A DNA stretch of 64,000 nucleotides, taken from positions 115,168-179,167 of the forward strand of contig NZ_JAELTP010000001.1 in the NCBI RefSeq assembly GCF_016428915.1, read 5' to 3'. Below are positions 43,554 to 52,090 of this stretch, piece by piece. The notes beneath the pieces are model-generated. The model worked only from the letters and a program-made list of their open reading frames with translations, had not been told where the DNA came from and made no database searches. Numbering within the stretch: position 1 is the first letter of the stretch; each line of letters begins with the position of its first letter. The position numbers and the translations under genes are program-made. Source of the stretch: Pandoraea sp. ASV26 (GTDB lineage: Bacteria; Pseudomonadota; Gammaproteobacteria; Burkholderiales; Burkholderiaceae).

Positions 43554-44678
43554 ATGTATATCAATGTTGCCGTTCTGACGGAGACACGGGCACACGAGCG
43601 GCGCGTGGCGCTCGTGCCCTCGGTGGTCCCGAAGCTGGTCAAACTGGGCGCCCGGCTGCACATGCAGCCGGGCGCAGGCGCGGCCCTGCATCTCGACGAC
43701 GCGGCGTTCGGAGACGTCACGTTCGTTGCCGACCGAACGGCGCTGGTCAAAGACGCCGATGTGGTGCTCGCGGTGCAGCCTCCCGCGCTGGAAGTCGTCA
43801 GCGCGATGAAGGAAGGGGCCATCCTGGTGTCGTTCATTTACGCGGACCACGAGCCCGCGCTGGTGAAGCGGCTTCTGGAGAAGAAAATCACCTGCTTCGC
43901 CATGGAGCGGGTGCCGCGCATTACGCGCGCGCAGTCGATGGACGCCTTGTCGAGTCAGTCGGCCCTCGCCGGGTACTTCGCCGTGCAACTCGGCTCGACG
44001 CATCTCGGTCGCGTCGTGCCCAAGATCACGAGTGCCGCCGGCTCGATCGGACCGGCCCACGTGCTGGTCATGGGACTCGGTGTCGCAGGGCTCGAAGCCA
44101 TTGCCACCGCACACCGTCTCGGTGCTGTCGTCGAAGGCTATGACGTGCGCCCGGAGACCCGAGAGCAAGCGCTCTCGCTGGGCGCGACGTTTGTCGACAC
44201 GGGTATCGATGCACGCGGCAAAGGCGGCTACGCCCGCGAGTTGAGCGCGCAGGAGAGGGCCAAGGTCGCCGAGGTGCTCACTGAGCATATCCAGCGTGCC
44301 GACATGATCGTCACGACGGCGGCAGTCCCCGGCAAGGCGTCGCCAAAGCTCATCAGCCATGCACAGGTCGCGGGCATGAAAGCCGGCTCGGTCATTGTCG
44401 ATCTGTCGGCGCAGGGCGGCGGCAATTGCGAAGACACCCGCCCCGGCCAGACAACGCGAATCGGCAATGTCACGATCGTCGCGCCGCTCAACGTGCCGTC
44501 GCTGCTTGGCGAGGACGCGAGCGAACTGTACGCAAAAAATCAGTACAACCTGCTCGCGTTGATGATGAAGGACAACGTCATCACGATTGACTGGAGCGAC
44601 GAAGTGCTTGCCGCCACGGTGCTCACCCATGCAGGTGAGAACAAGGCCGCATCTGCCGCGGCCGCAAAAGCCGCATAG
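43554..44678 (+). CDS. pntA: NAD(P) transhydrogenase subunit alpha, part 1 (soluble NAD-binding domain)
   Basis: A 374-residue domain-I protein of the proton-translocating transhydrogenase. TRAHERRVALVPSVVPKL opens it, RITRAQSMDALSSQ is the domain-I signature, and GLGVAGLEAIATAHRLGA is the NAD-binding turn. The alpha subunit is split, as in Rhodospirillum, with the membrane part encoded next. With PntB it moves hydride from NADH to NADP driven by protons. First of the pntA-pntAB-pntB operon. Confidence 0.93.
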   Translation: MYINVAVLTETRAHERRVALVPSVVPKLVKLGARLHMQPGAGAALHLDDAAFGDVTFVADRTALVKDADVVLAVQPPALEVVSAMKEGAILVSFIYADHEPALVKRLLEKKITCFAMERVPRITRAQSMDALSSQSALAGYFAVQLGSTHLGRVVPKITSAAGSIGPAHVLVMGLGVAGLEAIATAHRLGAVVEGYDVRPETREQALSLGATFVDTGIDARGKGGYARELSAQERAKVAEVLTEHIQRADMIVTTAAVPGKASPKLISHAQVAGMKAGSVIVDLSAQGGGNCEDTRPGQTTRIGNVTIVAPLNVPSLLGEDASELYAKNQYNLLALMMKDNVITIDWSDEVLAATVLTHAGENKAASAAAAKAA

Positions 44679-44740
44679 CGGCATAACGACATCACGGCCG
44701 CGCGGCCCGCTGGCGGCACAAGGTAACTGAGGACTTGGCA

Positions 44741-45103
44741 ATGGACTTCCAGAGCAGTATTTCCGGTTTTGCCGCCATTTACATCTTCATGCTCGCTGCC
44801 TTCGCGGGCTGGGTCATCATCGGGCGCGTACCGGCCATTCTTCACACACCGTTGATGTCGGGCTCGAATTTCGTGCATGGCATCGTGGTGGTCGGCGGCG
44901 TCTACGCCTTGCTCAATGCCAGCACGCTTCAGGCGCAGGTGATCGGCTTCGTTGCCGTGCTGCTGGGTGCGGGCAATGCGGCAGGGGGTTATGCGGTCAC
45001 CGACCGGATGCTCGTCATGTTCAAGACGAGCGAGCCGGCGGCAAAGCACGGTTCCCACGCGAAACGCGGCACCGTGAAGTCCATCCATGTGAAGAAGCAC
45101 TGA
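44741..45103 (+). CDS. pntAB: NAD(P) transhydrogenase subunit alpha, part 2 (membrane part)
   Basis: A 120-residue membrane protein with three hydrophobic segments (about 7-28, 42-60, 66-88) corresponding to the C-terminal membrane region of fused PntA. The PLMSGSNFVHGIVVVGG segment is diagnostic. A basic tail of about 25 residues follows. GAGGA precedes the ATG. Confidence 0.93.
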   Translation: MDFQSSISGFAAIYIFMLAAFAGWVIIGRVPAILHTPLMSGSNFVHGIVVVGGVYALLNASTLQAQVIGFVAVLLGAGNAAGGYAVTDRMLVMFKTSEPAAKHGSHAKRGTVKSIHVKKH

Positions 45104-45113
45104 GGAGACCGTC

Positions 45114-46565
45114 ATGCTGATCTGGCTCCCTCAACTCGTCATCGGCGTCGTCGATCTCGCGGCCGCCTTTCTCTTTCTCTACGGTCTGCACCGCATGTCG
45201 TCGCCCGTGAGTGCGCCATCGGGGATCTTTGTCGCTGGCATCGGCATGGCGGTGGCGGTCGCCGCGAGTTTCCTGTACGCCTTCGATGTCAGCACTGCGG
45301 CGCGCGCCAACCTGCCGGTCAATCTCGGACTGGCGGTGATCGCGCTGGCAATCGGCGGCGGCGCGGCCTGGTGGGGCGGTCGCAAGGTGGCCATGACCGC
45401 CATGCCGCAAATGGTGGCGATCTACAACGGCATGGGCGGCGGTGCGGCCGGTGCGATTGCCGCCGTCGAACTCTTCGGCAACAAAGCCACGGGCGCGCCG
45501 GCGCTCGTGATGACGCTGCTGGGCGCGCTGATCGGCGCGGTATCCCTGTCAGGGTCGCTGATCGCATGGGCCAAGCTCGACGGCGTGATCAACAAGCCGT
45601 TGCGCGTGAAGGGGCAGCAGGTTTTTAACGGGCTGGTGTTACTGCTGACCCTGGGGGTCGGTGTGTGCATCGTCGTCGCCCACACCCGCGACGCGACGCT
45701 GATATGGGCCATGCCGACATGGATTTATGCGTTCTTCGCCTGCGCGCTCGCGCTGGGCATATTGATGACGCTGCCCATCGGCGGCGCCGACATGCCCGTC
45801 GTCATTTCGATCTTCAACGCCTTTACGGGCCTCGCGGTCGGCATCGAGGGCTACGTGCTGCAAAACCCTGCCCTGATGATCGCAGGGATGGTGGTCGGCG
45901 CCGCCGGCATGCTGCTCACCTTGCTGATGGCGAAAGCCATGAATCGCTCCGTGAGCAACGTGATCTTCACCAACTTCGGCACCGTGGCAACGCGAAAGCA
46001 GGGCAAGATCAAAGGCAGCCTGAAGCCGACGCAACCCGGCGACGCGGGCATTGCGATACGCTATGCCTCGACAGTCATCATCGTGCCCGGCTACGGCCTC
46101 GCGGTGTCTCAGGGACAAGGCAAGCTCTACGAGTTCGTGAAGCTCTTGCAGGCCGGTGGCGTGTCGGTCAAGTTTGCGGTCCACCCGGTGGCGGGCCGCA
46201 TGCCGGGTCAGATGGACGTTTTGCTCGCCGAAGCCGGGGTGCCCTACGACATGATTTTCCAGCTCGAAGACATCAACGACCAGTTCGCCACGACCGACAT
46301 CGCGTTGGTCATCGGTGCCAACGACGTGGTCAACCCGGCGGCACGCACCGATAAGTCGTCGGCCATTTACGGCATGCCGATTCTCAATGCCGACCACGCC
46401 AAACGAGTGTTCGTAGTCAAGCGCGGCGACGGCAAGGGCTACGCCGGCATCGTCAACGAACTGTTCTACGCAGAGAACTGCAACATGGTCTATGGCGACG
46501 CCCAGGCCGTGCTCATCAAGATGATCGAAGCGGTCAGAGGGCTCGGATTGCCCGACGTCGCCTAG
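45114..46565 (+). CDS. pntB: NAD(P) transhydrogenase subunit beta
   Basis: A 483-residue protein with about eight membrane helices in the first 280 residues and the NADP-binding domain III at the C-terminus (VIIVPGYGLAVSQGQ, VKFAVHPVAGRMPGQMDVLLAEA, VIGANDVVNPAAR). It starts 10 bp after pntAB with GAGGAGA before the ATG. Together the three subunits supply NADPH for biosynthesis and peroxide defence, consistent with dps and the dehydrogenases nearby. Confidence 0.96.
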   Translation: MLIWLPQLVIGVVDLAAAFLFLYGLHRMSSPVSAPSGIFVAGIGMAVAVAASFLYAFDVSTAARANLPVNLGLAVIALAIGGGAAWWGGRKVAMTAMPQMVAIYNGMGGGAAGAIAAVELFGNKATGAPALVMTLLGALIGAVSLSGSLIAWAKLDGVINKPLRVKGQQVFNGLVLLLTLGVGVCIVVAHTRDATLIWAMPTWIYAFFACALALGILMTLPIGGADMPVVISIFNAFTGLAVGIEGYVLQNPALMIAGMVVGAAGMLLTLLMAKAMNRSVSNVIFTNFGTVATRKQGKIKGSLKPTQPGDAGIAIRYASTVIIVPGYGLAVSQGQGKLYEFVKLLQAGGVSVKFAVHPVAGRMPGQMDVLLAEAGVPYDMIFQLEDINDQFATTDIALVIGANDVVNPAARTDKSSAIYGMPILNADHAKRVFVVKRGDGKGYAGIVNELFYAENCNMVYGDAQAVLIKMIEAVRGLGLPDVA

Positions 46566-46597
46566 CCGCAGCATCCCTATCAATAGAGGAACGAGCC

Positions 46598-47632
46598 ATG
46601 ACATCCACCATGCAAGCTGCCGTTGTCGAAGCGTTCGGAGAACCACTTGTCATCAAGGCGCTCCCCATTCCCACACCGGGGCCCGGCCAGATTCTGGTCA
46701 AGACGGAAGCCTGCGGCGTATGTCACACCGATCTGCACGCGGCCAATGGCGACTGGCCGTTGAAGCCGGGGCTGCCTTTCACGCCGGGGCACGAGGGTAT
46801 CGGCATTGTTGTCGCGCTCGGCACCGGGGTCACGGCCGTCAAGGAAGGCGAGCGCGTTGGCGTGCCCTGGCTCTACTCCGCGTGCGGGCATTGCGAGTTC
46901 TGCCTCACCGCGCGTGAGCCCGTGTGCGCCGAAGCGCAGTTCGGGGGCTATACGAAGAACGGCGGTTTCGCTGAGTACATCGTCGCCGACCCGAACTACG
47001 TGGCGCATATTCCCGCGCACCTCGGTGCGCGCGAAGCGGCCCCCCTGATCTGTGCGGGGATCACGTCCTACAAGGGCATCAAGGAGACTCGCGCGCAACC
47101 GGGCGAGTGGCTCGTGATCTCGGGCATCGGCGGGCTGGGACACCTCGGCATTCAATACGCCAAGGCGATGGGCTTGCACGTTTGCGCGGTCGACATCGAA
47201 GAGAGCAAGCTCGCCCACGCGCGGCGCCTGGGGGCAGACGCTACGGTCAACGCCAGAGATGACGACGCCATTGCCGCCGTGATCCGGGCCACCGGCGGCG
47301 GCGCGCACGGCGTGCTGATTACGGCACCATCGTTAGGCGCGTTCAAGCAAGGCGTAGGCATGACGCGCAAGTGCGGCGCCTGTGTGCTGGTCGGGCTGCC
47401 GCCGGGCGAGTTTCCGACACCACTGTTCGACGTGGTGGCGAATTGCATCAGCATTCGCGGCTCGTTTGTCGGCAACCGCCGCGATATGGCCGAAGCCCTC
47501 GCCTTCGCTGCCGAAGGCAAGGTCAAAGCGGATATCGAGCTGCAACGGCTATCGGCGATCAACGACGTGTTCCGGCGCCTCGCCAGTGGCGATGTGCCCT
47601 CACGCGTGGTGCTGGATTTCACGAAGCGGTAA
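46598..47632 (+). CDS. adhP: Zinc-dependent alcohol dehydrogenase, AdhP type
   Basis: A 344-residue NAD-dependent ethanol-active dehydrogenase. CGVCHTDLHAANGDW, PFTPGHEGIGIV and the structural-zinc segment CGHCEFCLTAREPVC are complete, and the NAD turn GIGGLGHLG is canonical. It follows pntB by 32 bp on the same strand with GAGGAA before the ATG, so it is probably cotranscribed. It is clearly a different subgroup from the first alcohol dehydrogenase of the cluster. Confidence 0.93.
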   Translation: MTSTMQAAVVEAFGEPLVIKALPIPTPGPGQILVKTEACGVCHTDLHAANGDWPLKPGLPFTPGHEGIGIVVALGTGVTAVKEGERVGVPWLYSACGHCEFCLTAREPVCAEAQFGGYTKNGGFAEYIVADPNYVAHIPAHLGAREAAPLICAGITSYKGIKETRAQPGEWLVISGIGGLGHLGIQYAKAMGLHVCAVDIEESKLAHARRLGADATVNARDDDAIAAVIRATGGGAHGVLITAPSLGAFKQGVGMTRKCGACVLVGLPPGEFPTPLFDVVANCISIRGSFVGNRRDMAEALAFAAEGKVKADIELQRLSAINDVFRRLASGDVPSRVVLDFTKR

Positions 47633-47659
47633 TTTCCGGAAAGATTCCGAGCGCGTCAT

Positions 47660-48193
47660 TCAGAACACCACCAGCCGGTCGACCAGTTGCGCCATGCGCG
47701 AGTTCGATGCCGACCACGAATCGACCGTCGACGACCTGCCATCGAAATACACCGTATTCATGACCGCCCCGTTTTGACTGAGCGTCAGGGTGGCGTAGGC
47801 GAGATATTCGCTGGGCGCGCTGCCCCACAGCGAATTCCGCCATGCGCGTCGCACCGCGTAATTGAGCACGACACACCCCGTGGGCGAGGTGCCGGGGCTG
47901 TAGATCATGCTTGCTATGCCATATGCACGCAAGCGTCCCTGAATCGCTGGCAACAGATCGGAGATGCCGTCCGGCGACAGCTCGATGCACAGATTGTGCG
48001 AAAGCAACTCAGGCGCCGCAGGTTGCGACGGCGGCAAGACTGACGGCATCTGGTCGCCCAGCACAACCCCGGCCGACACCACGCTTGACGCCACCTGCGC
48101 GGCGATTACCGGCACCGGCGTTGCGAAGACGCACCCACCCAGCGTCGCGCTGGCCGCCGCAGCCAGCGCCAGCACCATCGCAAGACGCTTCAT
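47660..48193 (-). CDS. Small lipoprotein coupled to flgH, unknown
   Basis: A 177-residue outer-membrane-type lipoprotein: signal to residue 20 and lipobox LGGC with C21. The body is mostly beta-prone with two further Cys and a conserved-looking VVLNYAVRRAWRNSLWGSAPSEYLAYATL stretch. Its ATG overlaps the flgH stop (ATGA), so the two are translated together. I do not recognise the family; the coupling suggests a role with the L-ring or the outer membrane. Confidence 0.7.
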   Translation of the reverse strand: MKRLAMVLALAAAASATLGGCVFATPVPVIAAQVASSVVSAGVVLGDQMPSVLPPSQPAAPELLSHNLCIELSPDGISDLLPAIQGRLRAYGIASMIYSPGTSPTGCVVLNYAVRRAWRNSLWGSAPSEYLAYATLTLSQNGAVMNTVYFDGRSSTVDSWSASNSRMAQLVDRLVVF

Positions 48194-48891
48194 CAGAACG
48201 GCGACACACCAAGCACAATGCTCTGCAACCAGCCGCCATTGCTGCCATCGGCGACCTGCCCGTCCTCCACCCGCGCCACCTTGGCCTGTCCGACCTTGCT
48301 CGACGCCACCACGTTGCCCGACGAAATGTCGAACTTGTTGACCACGCCGGTAAAGCGGAACGTCTCCATGTTCCGTCCTTGCATGACCTGCTTCTCGCCG
48401 CCGACCACATAGGCCCCGTTGGGCAACACCTCCACGATCGCCACGGCAATCGTGCCGGTGAGCGCGTTGACCGAGCTGTTCGTGCCGTTGCCCTTGAAGC
48501 TGCTTGCCGACTGGCCGATGTTGAACCAGCGCTCCAGCACCGAATCGGCCCCGTCGTCTTTCGCGCTCTTGGCCGTGACGCTCCCGTTACGCGAAACGTC
48601 GCTCTGCGACTTGTTGCTGCCCGACGAGTTCTCAGACACCGCGATCGTGAGCAAGTCGCCGACGCGGTGCGCAACGGGGGTCTCGAACCAGTTCGTGGCG
48701 TTGGTCGACTGATAGATCGAGCCCGTGGTCTGTACGTTGGCCACGCGTGCCATCGGCATCACGGCCATTGGCGTGACCGTTGCCGGCGGACTCGAACAGG
48801 CGCTCAGCACGGTGCCCGCCGCCGCCAGCAACGCGACGGTCCGGAAAAGGCCGCGCGCCGCAGCGCGCTTTAGCATCGACAGCTTCGACAT
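48193..48891 (-). CDS. flgH: Flagellar L-ring protein FlgH (isolated copy)
   Basis: A 232-residue lipoprotein (lipobox LSAC, C32) of the FlgH family: GSIYQSTNATNWFETPVAHRVGDLLTIAVSENSSGSNKSQSD and TGTIAVAIVEVLPNGAYVVGGEKQV are typical. FlgH forms the ring that lets the flagellar rod cross the outer membrane. Usually it lies between flgG and flgI; here there is no basal-body gene on either side, only a coupled lipoprotein gene downstream. The ATG at 48891 is followed by another possible start at MLKRAAA. No strong ribosome site. Confidence 0.85.
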   Translation of the reverse strand: MSKLSMLKRAAARGLFRTVALLAAAGTVLSACSSPPATVTPMAVMPMARVANVQTTGSIYQSTNATNWFETPVAHRVGDLLTIAVSENSSGSNKSQSDVSRNGSVTAKSAKDDGADSVLERWFNIGQSASSFKGNGTNSSVNALTGTIAVAIVEVLPNGAYVVGGEKQVMQGRNMETFRFTGVVNKFDISSGNVVASSKVGQAKVARVEDGQVADGSNGGWLQSIVLGVSPF

Positions 48892-49192
48892 GGTGAGGCG
48901 CCCCCGCGCCGGTCCCGGATGCCGTATCCGGTCTTGTTCGAAAAGTGTGAACGGTTTGCAAATGGCGAAGACGGCACGGCGGCCAGCTTCGTGATGAATA
49001 GTAAGAAGTGGACGTGGAGCCACTAAGCACAAATAGAGGAAAATTTGTGGAGGCACGGCGCGCGTCGCGCCGAAGCTGAGAAAATGGCACGCCAACGTCG
49101 GCAGGGCCACGAGCCATGGATATCGGCCCGCCCTGACCGATTCCGGGGCGCCCCGTTTTCCGTCCGTCACCCTTAGCCCAGTTATCCAGCGC
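48892..49192. other. Divergent region flgH / baeS
   Basis: A 301-bp divergent gap. It holds one clear dyad, CACAAAT-N8-ATTTGTG (49028-49049), that could be an operator. No convincing sigma-28 or sigma-54 promoter for flgH was found. Confidence 0.45.
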
Positions 49193-50302
49193 ATGAACTC
49201 CGGCATCACTCGCAAGCTGTTCCTCGCGATCTTCGCGACAGGGCTGGTCACCATGACGGCAACGACACTCGTCGTGCGCGCCGCCCTGGCCGGCCAGAGC
49301 TGGCTCGGCGGCGATAACCTGATGTACCTGACGTTGCTGGGCGTGGCGCTGCTCGGTGCCGTCGCACTGCGCCTCGCGCAGCGTTTGCTCGTGCCGGTCA
49401 CGCCATTGCTGGAGGTCACGCACCGCATGGCGATGGGCGACTACAGCGCCCGGGTGCCGACCGCCGGCGCCGACGAACTGGCGCGGCTCGCCGTCGACCT
49501 GAACCGGCTGGCCGATACCCTCTCGCACAACGACCGGCTACGCCGCGACCTGCTCGCCGACATCTCGCACGAATTGCGCACGCCGCTCTCGGTTCTGCGA
49601 GGCGAAATCGAAGCGATGGAAGACGGGGTACGCCCGCTCACTCAGGACGCACTCGCCTCGCTGCGCGTTGAAGTCTCACTGCTCTCCAAGCTGATCGACG
49701 ACCTCTACGAACTGTCGCTCTCGGATGTCGGGGCGCTCACCTACGAGTTCGCGCCCGTCGACATCACCGAGCGCGTCGCCACGTCGGTGGCCGCGTTCGG
49801 CGACTGGTTCGAGGCCAAGGGCATTTCGCTGAGCGTTCATCTTCCCGACGACGCGGTCTTCGTCAACGGCGATCTGCACCGCCTCACGCAACTGCTCGGC
49901 AACCTGTTTGAGAATTCGTTGCGTTATACCGACGGTGGCGGCGCGGTACGTGTCTATCTGTCGTCGACAGCGACACAATTACGTCTGGAGATTGAGGACT
50001 CGGCGCCCGGCGTGCCGGACGACGCCCTGCCGCGCCTGTTCGAGCGCCTGTTCCGGGTGGAAGCCTCGCGCAGCCGGCGCAGCGGCGGCGCCGGTCTGGG
50101 GCTGGCGTTATGCAAACACATTGTGGAAGCGCACGGCGGGCAGATCATTGCGCGGCACTCGCCGCTGGGCGGTCTGGCGCTGGCGATCACGCTGCCCTGC
50201 CAGCAGCCTGTGTCCGGCAGCGCGAATAGCGCGTGCGCCGTGTTGTCCTGCGGCGCGAGCAGCGCCGGCTTCTCCCCCCAAGCCCTGACGACCCTGTGTT
50301 GA
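49193..50302 (+). CDS. baeS: Sensor histidine kinase, BaeS-like with a minimal periplasmic loop
   Basis: A 369-residue inner-membrane kinase. Two membrane helices (about 9-30 and 43-60) are separated by only about a dozen residues, so there is almost no periplasmic sensor, in contrast to about 130 residues in E. coli BaeS. HAMP follows (65-115), then DISHELRTPL with H126, and the ATPase domain with N-box NLFENSLRY, G1 DSAPGVPD and G2 GAGLGLAL. A Ser/Ala/Cys-rich tail of about 40 residues ends the protein. It is followed by its regulator. Confidence 0.85.
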   Translation: MNSGITRKLFLAIFATGLVTMTATTLVVRAALAGQSWLGGDNLMYLTLLGVALLGAVALRLAQRLLVPVTPLLEVTHRMAMGDYSARVPTAGADELARLAVDLNRLADTLSHNDRLRRDLLADISHELRTPLSVLRGEIEAMEDGVRPLTQDALASLRVEVSLLSKLIDDLYELSLSDVGALTYEFAPVDITERVATSVAAFGDWFEAKGISLSVHLPDDAVFVNGDLHRLTQLLGNLFENSLRYTDGGGAVRVYLSSTATQLRLEIEDSAPGVPDDALPRLFERLFRVEASRSRRSGGAGLGLALCKHIVEAHGGQIIARHSPLGGLALAITLPCQQPVSGSANSACAVLSCGASSAGFSPQALTTLC

Positions 50303-50313
50303 GCCTGTCTGCC

Positions 50314-51180
50314 ATGCATCTGACCTCGCCGATCGCTTCACAAAGCGCCTCTGCGCATTCCGCCCTCCGATCACCCACCGACGCGATGACACTCGCCGAC
50401 ACCGCCCCGATCCTGATCGTCGAAGACGAGCCCAAGCTCGCCGCATTGCTCGCGGAATACCTGCGCGTGGCCGGCATGCCGTGCCGCATTCTCTCGGACG
50501 GACGCGATGTGCTCCCGGCCGTGCGTGCGACGCAGCCGCGTCTGCTGCTGCTCGATCTGATGCTCCCCGGAATGGACGGCCTCGAAGTCTGCCGCGCCGT
50601 GCGCGAAATCTCCGAAGTGCCCATCGTGATGCTCACGGCCCGCGCGGCGGAGACCGACCGGCTACTGGGTCTCGAACTCGGTGCCGACGACTACATCTGC
50701 AAGCCCTTCAGTCCGCGCGAGGTCGTGGCACGCGTCAAGGCGATCCTGCGCCGGGTGCGTGGCGCGAGCGTCGCGTCGTCCCATGGCGCGCCCGCCGCAG
50801 CCATCGCCCCGCAACCGCCTGCGCTCGTCATCGATGCCGTACGTCATCACGCGCGACTCGACGGGCATGAACTGCCGCTCACGCCGGTGGAGTTGCGCTT
50901 GCTCGCCACGCTGGCCAGCCATCCCGACAAGACCTTCCCGCGCGCGCACCTGCTCGACCGGATGTACGACGATCACCGTGTGGTCGCCGATCGCACGGTC
51001 GACAGCCACATCAAGAACCTGCGTCGCAAGTTGCAGGCGATCCGGCCCGACGAGGAAATTGTGCGTTCGATCTACGGCGTGGGCTACCGGCTGGAGTTGC
51101 GCACCGACCGGCCCGGCGCCCTTGCGGCGCGGCCCGGTGTCACGGCTATCGACAATCCGGCAGGGGCGGTGCCAGAATAG
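50314..51180 (+). CDS. baeR: OmpR-family response regulator, BaeR-like
   Basis: A 288-residue regulator: receiver domain with phospho-acceptor D81 (LLLLDLMLPG) and the GADDYICKPFSPREVVARVKAILRR run that matches BaeR closely, then a winged-helix DNA-binding domain (about 190-280, DRTVDSHIKNLRRKL, IYGVGYRLEL). In E. coli BaeR induces drug-efflux and envelope-stress genes. The ATG at 50314 follows baeS by 11 bp; an ATG at 50386 would drop 24 non-conserved residues and is equally possible. Confidence 0.88.
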   Translation: MHLTSPIASQSASAHSALRSPTDAMTLADTAPILIVEDEPKLAALLAEYLRVAGMPCRILSDGRDVLPAVRATQPRLLLLDLMLPGMDGLEVCRAVREISEVPIVMLTARAAETDRLLGLELGADDYICKPFSPREVVARVKAILRRVRGASVASSHGAPAAAIAPQPPALVIDAVRHHARLDGHELPLTPVELRLLATLASHPDKTFPRAHLLDRMYDDHRVVADRTVDSHIKNLRRKLQAIRPDEEIVRSIYGVGYRLELRTDRPGALAARPGVTAIDNPAGAVPE

Positions 51181-51221
51181 GCGAACCCGCGCCACGGCGG
51201 GGCCCATTGAGGAGATAGACG

Positions 51222-51770
51222 ATGCCACGCTGCACCGCCACGCTGTCCCCGATGTCCGCGTCATCCGGTTCACTCGCGCCGCACGTGTCGCACTTGCCAC
51301 TCGTGCAATACGCTCCGGCCCCCTATGCGCCCTGCGCACCGCACGCGCGCAACTCCGCCCACCGCTTCACGCCCTCGATGCTTGGCACTCCCGAGCTTGA
51401 ACGAGGGCACGCCCCCATCAAACGCTTTCTGAAAGCGGCCACCGCTGTCGCGCTGTTCGGCATCGGCGGTTTCGCATTCGCACAGACACCCGTGTGTTTC
51501 GACAACGTCGGCCGCGCCTTGCCGCCCGAGCAATGCTCGCAAGCGGCACGCGATCAGGCCGTGCAACAAGAGGCCGCCTCGGGTACCGGATCGCCCACCC
51601 TTCGCGACGAATGCCGTGCTCTGGCCGACAAGATCGCCAACACCCCTGACAAGCCGGTGTACACCCGGGACCGGCGCGTCGACTCCCCCGCTGGCGATCG
51701 CGTCGACATTCCTACACGCACAAACCCGCGCAAAGCACTCAAGGAAGAATACGTGCGCAAGTGCTCGTAG
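51222..51770 (+). CDS. Secreted or membrane-anchored hypothetical protein
   Basis: A 182-residue protein behind a strong GAGGAGA ribosome site. The first ~65 residues are Pro/Ser/His-rich and atypical; a hydrophobic segment (KAATAVALFGIGGFAFAQ, about 70-87) looks like a signal peptide, which raises the possibility that translation really starts at an internal Met near residue 53. The mature part has four Cys (VCFDNV, EQCSQ, DECRALAD, RKCS), as in small DUF-type periplasmic proteins. Function unknown. Confidence 0.6.
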   Translation: MPRCTATLSPMSASSGSLAPHVSHLPLVQYAPAPYAPCAPHARNSAHRFTPSMLGTPELERGHAPIKRFLKAATAVALFGIGGFAFAQTPVCFDNVGRALPPEQCSQAARDQAVQQEAASGTGSPTLRDECRALADKIANTPDKPVYTRDRRVDSPAGDRVDIPTRTNPRKALKEEYVRKCS

Positions 51771-51832
51771 GCGGGCACCTACAAGTTAGCGAAAGATAGG
51801 CGCACGTTGGCCGAATTTGTCGCGCGATTTTC

Positions 51833-51860
51833 TTGACAATATCGATGGAGTCCGCATAAT
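51833..51860 (+). promoter_or_regulatory. Sigma-70 promoter of the YSC84-type gene
   Basis: TTGACA, a 16-bp spacer and CATAAT. It lies about 230 bp before the start codon, leaving a long leader; nothing else was found in this 320-bp gap. Confidence 0.55.
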
Positions 51861-52090
51861 CGACGTCATGCCGACGCACTGCGGGCTACTTTCGCGGCAT
51901 CGCGAAACGAGTTCTCAGACGCCGCGCCCGGGTCGGTGAAGGCATTCTTCGGATGCCGAATGATCGATCTCATCATCCGCTTCAATGCCGAAGCGTTGCG
52001 TCTTGCACGGAACGCTTCATTGGCCTGACGTTTTATCCGCATCCATGCCGCCGCGCTTTGCGTGCGGCACACGCTACCAGGAGGGAGAAA

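Noticed and set aside
51222..51400. Possible separate peptide formed by the odd N-terminal part of the hypothetical protein after baeR.
   Set aside because: It is in frame with the signal-like segment and shares its ribosome site, so a wrong or extended start is a simpler explanation.
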